Source: Viscum album
Lineage: Eukaryota; Streptophyta; Magnoliopsida; Santalales; Viscaceae
Reading direction: 5' to 3'
DNA: 64,000 bases
Assembly (NCBI GenBank): GCA_963277665.1
Contig: OY728125.1
Location: 1,711,092,889-1,711,156,888 of the forward strand
Shown piece by piece: positions 63,440 to 64,000 of the stretch; within the stretch, counting starts at the first letter, position 1; each line of letters begins with the position of its first letter. Position numbers and translations under genes: made by a program. The notes under the pieces are model-generated. The model made no database searches. It saw only the letters and a list, made by a program, of their open reading frames with translations, and was not told the origin of the DNA.

Positions 63440-63960
63440 TAAATTAATAAACAATCACTTAAACTGAAATATTCCTAACTCACCTTTAATAAAATTAAAC
63501 CTAGAACTGAAAATTTGTTTCGTAAAAATATCAACTAATTGATATGAAGTATTAAAAAATTCTATATAAATATCGATTTTAAGGACATGATATCTTAGAA
63601 AATGAGGTTGTATATCAGTGTGCTTAGTCCTAGAATGACACATTGGATTTTTTGAAATATTTATTGCACTTGTATTATCACATAAAATTGGTATACTATT
63701 AAGATTTATTCCAAATTATAGTAGAGCGTTTTTCATCTGTAATACTTGTGCACAACGACTGCCAACATTCACATTTTTTCCTCAGTGTTTAATAGGGAAA
63801 CATAGTGTTGTTTCTTACCAGACCACATAACTAAATATTTCCCTAAAAAGTGATAGGTTTATGTGGTACTTTTTCTATCTAATCTGAAACCTCCAATGTC
63901 AGAATTTGAATATGATATTATATTAAAATTAGATTTTTTTGGGTAAAGAAGAGATTGAAA
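63440..63960 (-). pseudogene. Ty1/copia RNase H, C-terminal part of pol
   Basis: On the minus strand from about 63910 the blocks run in canonical order: YSNSDIGGFRLDRKSTT (YSDSDYAGxxxDRKST), FLGKYLVMWSGKKQHYVSLL (FLGxxLVSWxSKKQxxVALS), VVVHKYYR-like, then DNTSAINISKNPMCHSRTKH, DIQPHFLRYHVLKIDIYIEF, TSYQLVDIFTKQIFSSRFNF and IKGELGIF. The SKNPxxHSRTKHIDIRHHFxRDHV and FTKPLxxxRFNFxRxELG signatures indicate a SIRE/Tork-like copia lineage. Several stops are present. RT would lie beyond the window end. This anchors the orientation of the LTR and the extra frame to its left. Confidence 0.85.
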
Positions 63961-64000
63961 AAAATACTTTTAAATTTCTAAAAAATATTTTAATAGTAGT

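Overview
The window looks like intergenic DNA from a large plant nuclear genome. It is strongly AT-rich, contains no host gene, tRNA or rRNA that I can recognise, and is mostly accounted for by old, decayed LTR retrotransposons. The chromodomain Ty3/gypsy elements (Tekay/Del type, with LTRs of 2.5-5 kb) and the heavy decay suit a large, slowly purged angiosperm genome. I cannot name the species.

Layout, left to right. Element A (minus strand) runs from before base 1 to 9249, with a 3' LTR to 1821, an internal domain 1822-4290 and a 5' LTR 4291-9249. A short G-rich flank follows. Element C (plus, 9551-23983) is a complete but ruined Tekay-like gypsy element: gag, protease, RT, RNase H, integrase and a chromodomain tail lie between 2.5-kb LTRs. 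Its 5' LTR is split by a 4.07-kb solo LTR (B, 10168-14236) flanked by a TTATT duplication. G-rich DNA of unknown type fills 23984-25257. Element D (plus, 25258-35744) has LTRs of 4.1 and 4.3 kb around a 2.1-kb internal domain. Unassigned DNA and a decayed minus-strand Ty1/copia RT-RNase H fragment (36880-38339) come next. Element E (minus) has a 3' LTR at 38340-42748, an internal domain to 44665 and a 5' LTR from 44666. That 5' LTR is interrupted at 45713-56314 by element F, a second Tekay-like gypsy element with gag-pol, and its far half resumes at 56315 and stops near 58115. A second minus-strand copia element occupies about 59235-64000: an LTR, a PPT, a decayed extra reading frame downstream of pol, and an RNase H end that runs out of the window.

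Elements A, B, D and E form one related group. They have 4-5 kb LTRs, a TATA box, a conserved splice-donor-like site about 170 bases downstream, and a ~75-bp box seen four times in LTRs B and D and three times in LTR A; I placed only one copy in each E LTR. The internal domains of A and D carry a leader resembling that of F and a relic of a gag zinc knuckle, then go straight to the polypurine tract with no pol. The internal domain of E shows the leader and the polypurine tract, but I could not place a knuckle in it. All three look like pol-less, large-LTR derivatives (LARD or TR-GAG type) that would depend on a chromovirus such as F for replication.

Nothing here looks like an intact, currently active gene. 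The observations I would follow up are the repeated LTR box with its palindromic core, the conserved donor/acceptor pair around the LTR leader, and the extra open frame behind the copia pol. All similarities, alignments and lengths were judged by eye.
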